From: Companilactobacillus formosensis | GTDB taxonomy: Bacteria > Bacillota > Bacilli > Lactobacillales > Lactobacillaceae | Direction: 5' to 3' | Assembly (NCBI RefSeq): GCF_005405305.1 | Contig: NZ_BJDU01000002.1 | Location: 248,001-312,000, forward strand | DNA length: 64,000 bases | Part shown: positions 18,279 to 27,074 of the stretch, piece after piece | Layout of the letters: every line of letters begins with the position of its first letter | Position numbering within the stretch: the stretch's first letter is position 1 | Program-made: the position numbers and the translations under genes | The notes under the pieces: model-generated | Database searches by the model: none | What the model was told of the DNA's origin: nothing | What the model saw: only the letters and a program-made list of their open reading frames with translations

Positions 18279-19133
18279 ATGGAAAGTCTAATCTTTTCAA
18301 TCAAACAAAAATTACCCGAATTAACGAAGACGGAACAAAAAATTGCTCACTACGTGATTGATAACCCGGCGAAAGTAATTTCGATGAGTGTTCAAGAACT
18401 AGTCAGTGCCATACCAACGAGTTCCGCTTCAATTGTTAGATTTGCTAAAATATTTTGTCCCAATGGTTTTGCTGATTTCAAACTGAAATTGTCAGCTGAA
18501 AGTGAATTGAACCAAAAAATCTACGATGAACTAGACCCTAAGGACTCTATCGATGATTTAAAAGACAAGTTATCTTTTCGAATCAATCAAACTTTAATCA
18601 GAACTAATAGCATTTTGGACGATGCTTCTCTAGCTCAAGCGATAAAAATCCTAAGCCAAAAAGAGACTATCGTGAGTTTTGGAATCGGTGCCTCCCACTT
18701 GGTAGCTGAAGATTTCCAACAAAAATTTTTCCGGATCGGTAAAACAGTCATTACTAATAACGATATTCATGTTATAGCAACGATTTTACTGGCCAAAAAA
18801 GAACAAGCAGCTGTTTTGATCGTCTCTAACTCTGGTGAAACTAAGGAAGCAATCAATTTAGCACGTCTTGCAAAACAAAATAAAATCCCTATAATTGTAT
18901 TAACGCATAAAAATGAAAGCGTTTTAGCAAAAATGTCAGATGTAGTTTTGATTCACGATGACAGTACCGAAAACAGTTCTTTGCGAAGTGCCGCAACCAC
19001 CTCTTTGATTGCCCAATTCTATGCAATTGATTTGTTGTATTACAGTTACTTCAAGTTAGACTTTTCTAAACACGTCAAAGAAATCATCTCTTCACAAAAA
19101 TTTATTGCTAAGAATTTCAAGGAGGAAGATTAA
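18279..19133 (+). CDS. murR: RpiR-family regulator MurR
   Basis: A 284-residue protein with an N-terminal HTH of the RpiR type (residues about 1-77, LTKTEQKIAHYVIDNPAKVISMSVQELV, then SASIVRFAK) and a C-terminal SIS domain (about 120-250, SFGIGASHLVAEDFQQKF, IVSNSGETKEAI). SIS regulators of mur operons bind MurNAc-6-P as inducer. It begins three bases after murP stops, with no separate promoter, so it is autoregulated with the operon. Confidence 0.9.
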   Translation: MESLIFSIKQKLPELTKTEQKIAHYVIDNPAKVISMSVQELVSAIPTSSASIVRFAKIFCPNGFADFKLKLSAESELNQKIYDELDPKDSIDDLKDKLSFRINQTLIRTNSILDDASLAQAIKILSQKETIVSFGIGASHLVAEDFQQKFFRIGKTVITNNDIHVIATILLAKKEQAAVLIVSNSGETKEAINLARLAKQNKIPIIVLTHKNESVLAKMSDVVLIHDDSTENSSLRSAATTSLIAQFYAIDLLYYSYFKLDFSKHVKEIISSQKFIAKNFKEED

Positions 19134-19135
19134 AC

Positions 19136-19615
19136 ATGGGGTTATTTTCTAGAAAAAAGATCGATGAATTCGTTTCGCCAGCTAATGGTGAATTGATCCA
19201 CTTGGATAAAGTCAACGATCCAGTCTTTTCACAAAAATTAATGGGCGATGGCTTTGCGGTTAAACCAAGCGATAACGAAATCGTCGCTCCCATTGGCGGT
19301 GTTATCGGAACAGTATTCCCTACTAAACACGCCTTAATGATCACTTCTAAAAATGGGCTAGAAATTATGCTACACTTAGGCATCGATACAGTTGAGTTGA
19401 ATGGACAACCTTTTGAAATGTTCGTTCAAGAAAACGACACTGTTAAGGCCGGTCAAAAGCTGGCTACTATGGACTTACAAAAAGTTCAAGACAGTGGTAA
19501 AGATACACCGATCATGACTATCATCACTAATTCAGATGCTGTTAAAGATATGGGGGATTTTGAAGATAAATCAGTTTCTGCTGGTGATAAAGCGTTAGAA
19601 ATTACCGTCAATTAA
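19136..19615 (+). CDS. PTS EIIA component, glucose family
   Basis: The 159-residue protein is a single EIIA-Glc domain. The phosphorylated histidine is His80 in MLHLGIDTVELNG, and its partner is His65 in PTKHALMITS. The N terminus VSPANGELIHLDKVNDPVF is typical. Placed two bases after murR and ending the operon, it most likely phosphorylates the EIIB domain of MurP, which has none of its own. In S. aureus MurP depends on an EIIA encoded elsewhere, so a dedicated copy here is a useful difference. It could also serve other EIIA-less permeases. Confidence 0.92.
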   Translation: MGLFSRKKIDEFVSPANGELIHLDKVNDPVFSQKLMGDGFAVKPSDNEIVAPIGGVIGTVFPTKHALMITSKNGLEIMLHLGIDTVELNGQPFEMFVQENDTVKAGQKLATMDLQKVQDSGKDTPIMTIITNSDAVKDMGDFEDKSVSAGDKALEITVN

Positions 19616-19621
19616 ATACAA

Positions 19622-19648
19622 AAGTCAGGTTAAAAGCCTGGCTTTTTT
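19622..19648 (+). terminator. Terminator of the mupG operon
   Basis: GTCAGGTT pairs with AGCCTGGC (two G-U) around a short A loop, followed by six T. It follows the EIIA stop codon by seven bases. Confidence 0.75.
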
Positions 19649-19696
19649 GTTCCAAAGATTAACTTAACTGTATAATATAAAAAAGGAGGTTTTCTA

Positions 19697-20524
19697 ATGG
19701 TTAAAATTCCTTATTTGACTGGTTTTGAAGCTTATCTAAAAACCAGAAAAATTTCTGATAAAGCTCATACCGAATATATGAATTCGCTGACTGATTTTTT
19801 TAATTATACAATTCAACACAATCCTGACTATAAAATCACTGAAGATATCAAAGATGTCCATGAAATGGATGTCAGACTGTTTAAGAACTTTATGTTGGAA
19901 GAATTGCAGCTCAGTGCTAGTACGATCAATAAAGTTATTAGTAATCTGAATGTCTACTTTAAATACCTCTTCAGTGCTAAAAAAACGCCCGAGATTCCAA
20001 CTTTAAACATAAATAGTGTCACTGTACCCAAGCAGAGTGATTTTCCCGTAGAAGTCTTCTTAAAGCTTCCATATTACTTGCAAGCTGACTTAAGTGTTTA
20101 TACGAGACTTTTAATTCTGATCGTGGCAAAAGGTTTTAACTATAAGGAAGCTATGCAAGCAGGCTTTTATCAAAAATTCAATCAACTAGATTTTGATGAA
20201 GATGAGACTAGATTCTTAACTGTATATCGCAATTACATTGAACCTTACAAGACCTACTGGAACAACGACAATCTCTTCTTGAGTCGCAACCGTGGTGCTA
20301 ACAGTCCCCTCTTGACTGTTCCAGCAATTCATCGTGATCTAAAACGTGACAGTGAGGCTACTAAATTAGACCTCTCGCCTAAAAAACTCTATACGACTTT
20401 TATCCTACTGGCTTTAAGCACAAAAGAACTGAGTGCTGACCAGCAACGAGCTTTGGACGCTTTGGATACTCCTTCTTTCATGTATTATCGTCGTTTAAAG
20501 CGCGAGACAAATTTTGATATTTAG
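19697..20524 (+). CDS. Tyrosine-recombinase-like protein lacking the catalytic set
   Basis: The 275-residue protein has an N-terminal SAM-like core-binding domain as in XerC/D integrases: residues about 5-100, FEAYLKTRKISDKAHTEY, then FKNFMLEELQLSASTINKVI and LNVYFKYLFSA. The C-terminal part keeps the general length and the region matching ATGxR (LLILIVAKGFNYKEAM), but the arginine is replaced, and there is no HxxR, LGH or nucleophile Tyr-Thr-His block. Compare XerC at 37820, where all six are present. It is therefore probably not an active recombinase and may be a DNA-binding derivative. It is cotranscribed with the LOG-family gene 12 bases downstream. The start has AAGGAGG. Confidence 0.75.
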   Translation: MVKIPYLTGFEAYLKTRKISDKAHTEYMNSLTDFFNYTIQHNPDYKITEDIKDVHEMDVRLFKNFMLEELQLSASTINKVISNLNVYFKYLFSAKKTPEIPTLNINSVTVPKQSDFPVEVFLKLPYYLQADLSVYTRLLILIVAKGFNYKEAMQAGFYQKFNQLDFDEDETRFLTVYRNYIEPYKTYWNNDNLFLSRNRGANSPLLTVPAIHRDLKRDSEATKLDLSPKKLYTTFILLALSTKELSADQQRALDALDTPSFMYYRRLKRETNFDI

Positions 20525-20536
20525 AAAGTGTGAAAA

Positions 20537-21106
20537 ATGAAAAATATTGCTGTATACTGTGGCGCTGCTACAGGAAATGATGAAGTTTACAAATTAGGAG
20601 CTAAAAAGCTCGGTCAGTGGATCGTTGAAAATAATTACGGTCTAACTTATGGCGGTGGTAAATTTGGTTTAATGGGTGTCATTGCTAACAGCGTCTTAGA
20701 AAACGGCGGTTTCGTTCACGGAATCATTACTCAAGAACTTTTCGACCGCAAATTAGCATTTGAAGAGATTTCCAAATTGGACATCGTCTCTGATATCTCA
20801 GTTAGAAAACAAACCATGCTCAGTGATTCCGTTGCTAACATTGCCTTACCAGGTGGACCTGGGACTCTTGAAGAAATCACCGAAGCCTTCTCATGGACAA
20901 TTTTAGGCGACAGCAAGAATCCTTGTATCTTTTACAATATCAATCACTACTACGATCCACTGGAAAAATTCTTCGATTCGATGGCACAACAAGGTTTCAT
21001 GGAACCCGCTACACGAAAGACTTTACTCTTCAGTGATTCACTAACTGAGATAAAAGATTTTATAGACTCATATAACCCACCAGCATTACGTAAATATAAA
21101 AATTAA
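20537..21106 (+). CDS. LOG-family nucleotide 5'-monophosphate phosphoribohydrolase (TIGR00730)
   Basis: The 189-residue enzyme carries the lysine-decarboxylase-like LOG motif PGGPGTLEE (residues 105-113) and the preceding SVRKQTML with the conserved Arg, plus GLTYGGGKFGLMG for nucleotide binding. Proteins of this family hydrolyse adenosine or cytokinin riboside monophosphates to the base and ribose 5-phosphate; older annotation calls them lysine decarboxylases, which is wrong. Its role in bacteria is probably nucleotide turnover. It follows the integrase-like gene by 12 bases. Confidence 0.88.
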   Translation: MKNIAVYCGAATGNDEVYKLGAKKLGQWIVENNYGLTYGGGKFGLMGVIANSVLENGGFVHGIITQELFDRKLAFEEISKLDIVSDISVRKQTMLSDSVANIALPGGPGTLEEITEAFSWTILGDSKNPCIFYNINHYYDPLEKFFDSMAQQGFMEPATRKTLLFSDSLTEIKDFIDSYNPPALRKYKN

Positions 21107-21136
21107 GATGAGCGTTTTATTTAACTACTAAACAAA

Positions 21137-21192
21137 AAGGAGTTATATTTTAGTTGTCAGATAGGAAATGATATCTGACGAATATACTCCTT
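21137..21192. repeat. Large imperfect inverted repeat (56 bases)
   Basis: Outer arms AAGGAGT (21137-21143) and ACTCCTT (21186-21192) and inner arms GTCAGATA (21156-21163) and TATCTGAC (21172-21179) with an 8-base loop make a long hairpin. Further partial pairing (TATATT with AATATA) joins the two parts. On the minus strand the last arm runs into TTTTTG. It lies 30 bases after the LOG gene; it could be a terminator, an RNA structure or a small decayed element. Confidence 0.5.
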
Positions 21193-21313
21193 AGATATAC
21201 ATTACAAAATATGGTTTTCTCATTAATACTATATACAAATAAATATCCTCCCAATTTTGTATAAATTGAAAAAGATATAGACCAATAAACTTATAAACTC
21301 TCTGATATATAAC

Positions 21314-21350
21314 AAAAACACGTTGGAATTAATTTTCCAGCGTGTTTTTT
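21314..21350. terminator. Terminator of glcU (bidirectional)
   Basis: AAAAACACG-TGGAA pairs with TTCCA-CGTGTTTTT (one mismatch), with A and T runs on either side. It sits ten bases from the glcU stop codon and also faces the LOG operon. Confidence 0.8.
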
Positions 21351-21359
21351 ATTTGTATC

Positions 21360-22244
21360 TTATAAGAAAGCTGTGATAACACCAGCAATAACTACTAGTA
21401 CTAATCCAGAAATAACCATGACCATTTCTTTACGTGTCTTACTTTCATGAAGGAAGTAAATACTACCTAATGTAGCAATGATAACGTTCATCTGTGAAAG
21501 TGTAAATCCAGTAGCTAATCCATTAACATCTTTACGAGATGAAATCAAGTATGTTGCAGCAGCAAAAGCGAAGAAGATACCACTGATGATGTTTAGATAA
21601 GTACTCTTTGACTTGTAAGGCTTAGCTTCACGATTGCTCTTAGTAAGAAAACCAAAAACAGTTGCGGCAACTGCCATACCAAAGGCTTGTGGCAAGAAGG
21701 CTTCAAATCCATTGATTGTTACTGCTTGTGGAAAGGCTGAATAACCAACATAACCAATTGTAGCAATCAATACTAATGTAATACCTTTAACAACGCCTGA
21801 TTCACTCTCAGAAACTTTCTTTTCACTGTAAGTAGTCAAGTAGACCCCAATAATGATCAAAAGAATAGCAAAACCACCAAATAGTTTAGCCGTAATACCA
21901 GGCCATTCACCTAAAACGATCACACCCCAAAGCGATGTACCGATCAATTGGAAACCAGTTGATACTGGCATAGTTTTCGAAACACCCATCTCAGCAAAGG
22001 CGTAGAAAACTAATGATTGAGCAGCTGACCAACAAACACCGGACAAGAAAGTGAATAGCAATGCCTTACCACTTAGAAGTGGTGTTTGAGTAACAAGTGC
22101 TACTACAATAGCGGACAAAAATGTACCGTATGTTGAACCAATAATTTGGTTAACTGGCTTTCCTCCAAATTTACCAGTTAAGATTGGGTACAAGCCCCAA
22201 CCGATCATCGGCATTAGTCCAATTAAAATATTTACCATACTCAT
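21360..22244 (-). CDS. glcU: Glucose uptake protein GlcU (GRP transporter family)
   Basis: The 294-residue membrane protein has ten hydrophobic helices and the GRP-family opening LIGLMPMIGWGLYPILTGKFGGKPVNQIIG. These carriers take up glucose by proton symport, without PTS phosphorylation; the glucose then needs a ROK or other glucokinase. The start ATG at 22244 follows AGGGAG. The promoter is clear (22301-22330) and overlaps a cre-like sequence. It is monocistronic, with its own terminator. Confidence 0.9.
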   Translation of the reverse strand: MSMVNILIGLMPMIGWGLYPILTGKFGGKPVNQIIGSTYGTFLSAIVVALVTQTPLLSGKALLFTFLSGVCWSAAQSLVFYAFAEMGVSKTMPVSTGFQLIGTSLWGVIVLGEWPGITAKLFGGFAILLIIIGVYLTTYSEKKVSESESGVVKGITLVLIATIGYVGYSAFPQAVTINGFEAFLPQAFGMAVAATVFGFLTKSNREAKPYKSKSTYLNIISGIFFAFAAATYLISSRKDVNGLATGFTLSQMNVIIATLGSIYFLHESKTRKEMVMVISGLVLVVIAGVITAFL

Positions 22245-22300
22245 TTTTTACAAACTCCCTTTAGTTCAAAATAACAAAGCAATTTTTCAGCAATGTGGAT

Positions 22301-22330
22301 ATTATATCAAAAACGAGAATGCGTTTTCAA
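22301..22330 (-). promoter_or_regulatory. Promoter of glcU with overlapping cre-like sequence
   Basis: On the minus strand TTGAAA (plus 22325-22330), an 18-base spacer and TATAAT (plus 22301-22306). The -35 lies inside TGAAAACGCATTCTC (plus 22315-22329), a partial cre match, and a second cre-like GGGAACCGTTTACA is at 22406-22419. This suggests CcpA control of non-PTS glucose entry. Confidence 0.65.
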
Positions 22331-22553
22331 GAAAAAAGTTCGTTTTCATTAAAAATATCATGATAAATATTTTATTTTTTTGATAACTTTGCATCGCAAT
22401 AGTATGGGAACCGTTTACAATTATTTAATTATGTTTAAATTATTTTTATTCTGAAAACTAAATAACTCTTTTCGTAAATCGTTATCATAAATAATATTTT
22501 ACGTTCGAACATATTTAACTTAATTAACTAAGAATGATCTCGCCTACAAAAAA

Positions 22554-22592
22554 AGCCCTCTCAGGCTATAAAAATACCATCCTGAAAGGGCT
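22554..22592 (-). terminator. Terminator of ppaC
   Basis: On the minus strand AGCCCTTTCAGG pairs with CCTGAGAGGGCT (one G-U) and is followed by seven T. The stretch from here to glcU (22245-22553) carries only the glcU promoter, cre-like sites and AT-rich sequence; I see no gene in it. Confidence 0.85.
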
Positions 22593-22608
22593 AAATTTAT
22601 TCATCTAA

Positions 22609-23541
22609 TTAAAATTGTTCATTCAATGGAGGAACAACTTGCTTCTTACGTGAAACAACGCCAGGTAAAGCAGCCTTGTTATCTTCAACTTTAGTATTCA
22701 AAGCTGTTTCAAACTTGCTGATAGCATCATCGTCACCGATAACAACACCAGTAGTATCACTAGTCAAGATATTAGTAATCAATAGGACAAACAAGTTATA
22801 TCCTTGATCAGCATTTTCTGCCTTGATATCTTTAACAAAATCAGCTTCACGCTTCAAAGTATTATCAACATCAACAGTATTAACTTGAGCTACACGTACA
22901 CTTGTACCATTCATGTCAAAACTCTTAGCATCCATGTCGATCAATTCTTGAGTTGACTTGCTGTCTAAGTTTGTACCAGCCTTCAACATTTCAAGACCAT
23001 AAGTTTCGTAGTCGATTCCAGCAATCTTGCTCAAATCTTTAAGAGCATCGCGGTCTTCGTCAGTTGTTGTAGGTGACTTCAATAGCAATGTATCAGAAAT
23101 AATTGATGAAGCCATGATAGCAGCAATCTTTTCAGGAATTTCTACTTCTGATTCGTTGTACATCTTCCAAACGATTGTACTTACACAACCTAGTGGTTCT
23201 GCACGGTAGTACAATGGCAAATCAGTTTCAAAGTTAGCGATACGGTGGTGATCAACTACGTGAGTAACTTCAACAGTATCGATGTCACTGACACTTTGTT
23301 GTCTTTCGTTGTGATCCACAAGCATAACTTTCTTAACTTCCCCATCAATAGCAGAAATTACACGTGGGAATTTCACATCGAAGTGATCATAAACAAATTT
23401 TGTTTCTAGGTTAGGTTCGCCCAAAGCTACAGCTTCAGTATTGTAACCCAATTTGTTTTGTAAGTATGAATAAGCAATTGCTGCTGAGACAGCATCTGTA
23501 TCAGGATTCTTGTGTCCAAATACTAATTCTTTTTCTGGCAT
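22609..23541 (-). CDS. ppaC: Manganese-dependent inorganic pyrophosphatase (DHH family II)
   Basis: The 310-residue enzyme hydrolyses pyrophosphate to phosphate in the cytoplasm. Family II motifs are complete: FGHKNPDTDAV (residues 8-18), LVDHNERQQS, and the DHH signature HVVDHHRIANF, with the DHHA2 C-terminal domain ending in the basic VSRKKQVVPPL substrate-binding segment. The ATG at 23541 follows AAAGGGG. It is 29 bases downstream of a LysR gene on the same strand and may be cotranscribed with it. Confidence 0.95.
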   Translation of the reverse strand: MPEKELVFGHKNPDTDAVSAAIAYSYLQNKLGYNTEAVALGEPNLETKFVYDHFDVKFPRVISAIDGEVKKVMLVDHNERQQSVSDIDTVEVTHVVDHHRIANFETDLPLYYRAEPLGCVSTIVWKMYNESEVEIPEKIAAIMASSIISDTLLLKSPTTTDEDRDALKDLSKIAGIDYETYGLEMLKAGTNLDSKSTQELIDMDAKSFDMNGTSVRVAQVNTVDVDNTLKREADFVKDIKAENADQGYNLFVLLITNILTSDTTGVVIGDDDAISKFETALNTKVEDNKAALPGVVSRKKQVVPPLNEQF

Positions 23542-23570
23542 GTTGTTTTATACCCCTTTTATAAAATAAT

Positions 23571-24530
23571 TTATCTTGAAGATTTCAAACGATCTATATA
23601 ACTCATTTTATCTAAGAAATTATCCCATTCATTCAAGAATTCTTGAATCCGTGGAATCTTTTCTTTATCTTCTCGATATACAAATGATAAATCACTTGAT
23701 ATAGCTGGTTCAAGTGGTGTTTGATAAAGTTTAAACATTGATTCGTGTGCAATACAAAAACTCAATGGTAAAACCGTATAAACGTCGTCGGATTCTTGTG
23801 TAAACTTCAAAAGTTGATAAGGAGATGAAAATCTCGCAATTACTTTTGGCAAGTCTACTAAAGCATCCCGATAACGTTCTTGCAATAACTCTGAGAAATA
23901 ATAACTCTTCAAATAAGTTGCCCAAGGTTTTTGTGTTGCATCCTTGTAACAGACTGATTTTTTCTTGCTAAATTTCTCATTATTGTGAATCAACATTATA
24001 TTATCACTAATAATCTTTTTAGACTTGTAAATCTTCCAACTCTTAATATTTCTATCTGGTAAATACATGATTGCCAAATCGATGCGGTTATTTTGAATAC
24101 TATCCCAAAGTTCTTTTCGAGTTAACAAATTCAAATCAATCACAACGTTTGGATTGATGCGATTGTATTCGACAATAAAGTCTTCGATCACAACTGATTC
24201 AGCTGTTGATAATAGACCAATGCTGATCGTACCGCTTTTTTCTGATGATGCTTGTTGAATTTGATCAGTCACATTGTTGATCAAGTCAAACATTTGATGT
24301 GTAGCCTTTAGGAGGGATGTTCCCGCGTCAGTTAAGTAAATCTTCTTACCAACACTATAAAACAATGGAGCTCCCACCACGCGTTCAATTTTTTTGATCT
24401 GCTGAGTCAAAGCTGGCTGCGTAATACCTAACATTTGAGCAGTTTTAGTATAACTCATGTTTTTAGTCAACTCGTCAAAGTAATTCAAAGCTTTGGAACT
24501 AAAGACTCTTCTTGATTTTTCGTCCAGCAA
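23571..24530 (-). CDS. LysR-family transcriptional regulator
   Basis: The 319-residue protein has an N-terminal winged helix (residues about 12-72: ALNYFDELTKNMSYTKTAQ, MLGITQPALTQQIKKIE, GAPLFYSVGKKIYLTDAG) and a LysR substrate-binding domain with GTISIGLLSTAESVVIEDF at about 94. The inducer is unknown. The start is TTG 24530, eight bases after AGGAGG. Upstream of ppaC and downstream of nothing related; between it and parC are 91 AT-rich bases without a convincing terminator. Confidence 0.88.
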   Translation of the reverse strand: MLDEKSRRVFSSKALNYFDELTKNMSYTKTAQMLGITQPALTQQIKKIERVVGAPLFYSVGKKIYLTDAGTSLLKATHQMFDLINNVTDQIQQASSEKSGTISIGLLSTAESVVIEDFIVEYNRINPNVVIDLNLLTRKELWDSIQNNRIDLAIMYLPDRNIKSWKIYKSKKIISDNIMLIHNNEKFSKKKSVCYKDATQKPWATYLKSYYFSELLQERYRDALVDLPKVIARFSSPYQLLKFTQESDDVYTVLPLSFCIAHESMFKLYQTPLEPAISSDLSFVYREDKEKIPRIQEFLNEWDNFLDKMSYIDRLKSSR

Positions 24531-24622
24531 TAAAGAATCCTCCTAATTATTTGTCATAGTAAAAATTAATATATTCAATAAGATAATAATACTATATAAC
24601 GTAAAACTATGCTCTTTATATC

Positions 24623-27064
24623 CTATTTTTCTTCAATTTTTTTGACAAATCTAACTGGAATCCCATCAGTTTCCGGATCCATGATAAACGAACCATTAGA
24701 ATAGCGGTCGGTACTTTGATGACCAGCACGATCGATTTCAATTTCTTTATTAGTGTCAGTGATAATTGCAATCGACTCATCATTTGAAATATTAGTTACT
24801 AATTGCACTCGATGTGGATTACGTTTCAATTCACGCAACGTTAAGACACCTCGACGAGCACGGCTAGTTACGGGAATCTCTGATAATTTCATTTGTTTGT
24901 ATGAACCACGTTGCGTCAATAAAGCAATTTTTTCATTTTCATCAGTTGATAAGAAATATCCAGCCAATTGGTCGTCAGCCTTTAGACTGACAAATTTAAC
25001 ACCAATAGCTTTACCACTAACTACTGGCACTTCAGAGACTGGAAAGGCTGAAGCATAAGAATGTTTTGTAAAGACATAAACTAAATCAGAAGAATCGCTA
25101 GCTAAGTAGTAAACGTTCATAACTCTAGCATCAGCTGACTTGATCTTGCAATATTTCGAAGCACGAGACTTATAAGTACGTCCCGGCAACAAGTCACTGA
25201 ACGCAACTTGTTTGATGTAATTCTCATTCGTAGCAATCAAGAAATTGCCTGTTCCCTTCAAGTCCTTGAAGACGAAAGCTTTGAGAATTGATTCATCAGT
25301 GTCCAACCCGACTTGCTGAGACAAGTGAGAACCGGTATCTTTCCAACGACTATCTTCAATTTCAAAAATCTGACGATAGATCAAATTACCCTTATCAGTG
25401 AAAATAAAGACGTGATCAAGCGTATTGACGTTTTGATCGATGATTGGATAATCTTCATCCTTTAGACCATTGTCTTCTGGACTAGATGCTTGATAAGAAC
25501 GTAAACTACTACGTTTAACGTAGCCATCATGACTAACTAATAGACGAACGTCTTCACTAGCAACCATAACTGAAGTATCAACTTCGATTTCTTCAACTTT
25601 AGCTTCAATCTTAGTCCGACGTTTGTCAGCGTATGTATCACGAACCGTTAATAATTCTTTTTTGATTACGTTCATCAGAGTTTGGTGATCGTCAATGATC
25701 TTGTTCAAAGATGCAATTTGGTCATTCAATTCTTGATCTTCTTTTTCAAGCTCAGTTACATCAGTGTTCGTCAGACGATAAAGTTGCAAGGAAACGATAG
25801 CTTCCGCTTGTTCATCAGTAAATTTATATGACTTGATCAAATTATTCTTGGCATCGGATTTATTCTTACTGCCACGAATAGTTTTAATTACTTTGTCAAG
25901 AATCGACAAGGCCTTGATCAAACCTTCGACAATATGCAAACGTTTCTTAGCTTTTGCTAGGTCAAATTGACTACGACGTAAAACAACATCTTCTTGATGT
26001 TTGATATATTCCTTCAGAATCTGAATCAAACCGACCTGTTGTGGCGACATATCAGCGATAGCCACCATATTGAAGTTATAAGAAACTTGTAAATCAGTGT
26101 TTTTAAACAAATAATTCAAAATTCCATTAGCATCGACATCCCGCTTTAATTCAACAACGATTGAAAGACCTTGACGGTCAGATTCATCACGGACTTCAGC
26201 GATACCTTCGACCTTTTTGAGAACTCTGATTTCATCCATCTTTTTAACTAATTGAGCTTTATTAACTTCGTAAGGAATCTCTGTAATCACGATTTGTGAT
26301 TTATGACCACGAATCTCTTGGATAGTCGTCTTAGAACGAAGAAAGACTTTGCCACGTCCAGTTTGATAAGCTTCCTTGATGCCATCTTTTCCTTGTAAAA
26401 TACCGCCAGTTGGAAAATCTGGTCCTTTAACGATCTTCATCAACTCATCCAAAGTAATGTCTGGATTGTCGATCATTTTAACTGTAGCATCGATAACTTC
26501 ACCTAAGTTGTGTGGCGGAATCTCTGTTGCATAACCAGCAGAAATACCAGTTGCACCATTAACTAAAAGATTAGGAAATCTAGCTGGCAAAACTTTTGGT
26601 TCTTTTTCGGTATCATCGAAATTCCACTCTTCATCGACGGTACCTTTATTGATATCACGTAACATTTCTGTCGATATCTTGCTCAAGCGAGCTTCAGTAT
26701 AACGCATAGCGGCTGGTGGATCACCATCCATTGAACCGTTATTACCGTGCATTTCAATTAGAGGTTCACGTAATTTCCAATCTTGGGAAAGTCGTACCAT
26801 AGCTTCATAAATTGAAGAATCTCCGTGAGGGTGAAAATTACCCATGACGTTACCAACACCCTTGGCTGACTTACGGAATCCTTTGTCATACGTATTGCCA
26901 TCCAAAAACATTGAGTACAAAATTCTACGTTGAACTGGTTTCAAACCGTCTCGAATGTCAGGTAAAGCTCTTTCTTGAATAATTGATTTTGAATATCTCG
27001 CAAATCGATCTCCCATGATTTTTTCGAGCGAGATATCTTGAATTTTAGGAGAATTTTCAGTCAC
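24623..27064 (-). CDS. parC: DNA topoisomerase IV subunit A
   Basis: ParC breaks and rejoins DNA to decatenate daughter chromosomes, with ParE as ATPase partner. The 813-residue protein has the winged-helix region with the catalytic tyrosine in AMRYTEARL (Tyr122) and a C-terminal beta-propeller. The quinolone-resistance region reads HPHGDSSIYEAM: Ser83 and Glu87, matching S. aureus GrlA Ser80 and Glu84, are the sensitive type. The start is GTG 27064 with AGGTGAT. It follows parE by ten bases. Confidence 0.96.
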   Translation of the reverse strand: MTENSPKIQDISLEKIMGDRFARYSKSIIQERALPDIRDGLKPVQRRILYSMFLDGNTYDKGFRKSAKGVGNVMGNFHPHGDSSIYEAMVRLSQDWKLREPLIEMHGNNGSMDGDPPAAMRYTEARLSKISTEMLRDINKGTVDEEWNFDDTEKEPKVLPARFPNLLVNGATGISAGYATEIPPHNLGEVIDATVKMIDNPDITLDELMKIVKGPDFPTGGILQGKDGIKEAYQTGRGKVFLRSKTTIQEIRGHKSQIVITEIPYEVNKAQLVKKMDEIRVLKKVEGIAEVRDESDRQGLSIVVELKRDVDANGILNYLFKNTDLQVSYNFNMVAIADMSPQQVGLIQILKEYIKHQEDVVLRRSQFDLAKAKKRLHIVEGLIKALSILDKVIKTIRGSKNKSDAKNNLIKSYKFTDEQAEAIVSLQLYRLTNTDVTELEKEDQELNDQIASLNKIIDDHQTLMNVIKKELLTVRDTYADKRRTKIEAKVEEIEVDTSVMVASEDVRLLVSHDGYVKRSSLRSYQASSPEDNGLKDEDYPIIDQNVNTLDHVFIFTDKGNLIYRQIFEIEDSRWKDTGSHLSQQVGLDTDESILKAFVFKDLKGTGNFLIATNENYIKQVAFSDLLPGRTYKSRASKYCKIKSADARVMNVYYLASDSSDLVYVFTKHSYASAFPVSEVPVVSGKAIGVKFVSLKADDQLAGYFLSTDENEKIALLTQRGSYKQMKLSEIPVTSRARRGVLTLRELKRNPHRVQLVTNISNDESIAIITDTNKEIEIDRAGHQSTDRYSNGSFIMDPETDGIPVRFVKKIEEK

Positions 27065-27074
27065 TTTTTATCAC

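Noticed and set aside
22500-22515. GTTCGAAC half-sites resembling a LexA box
   Set aside because: The two half-sites are adjacent instead of four bases apart, and no SOS-type gene is near.
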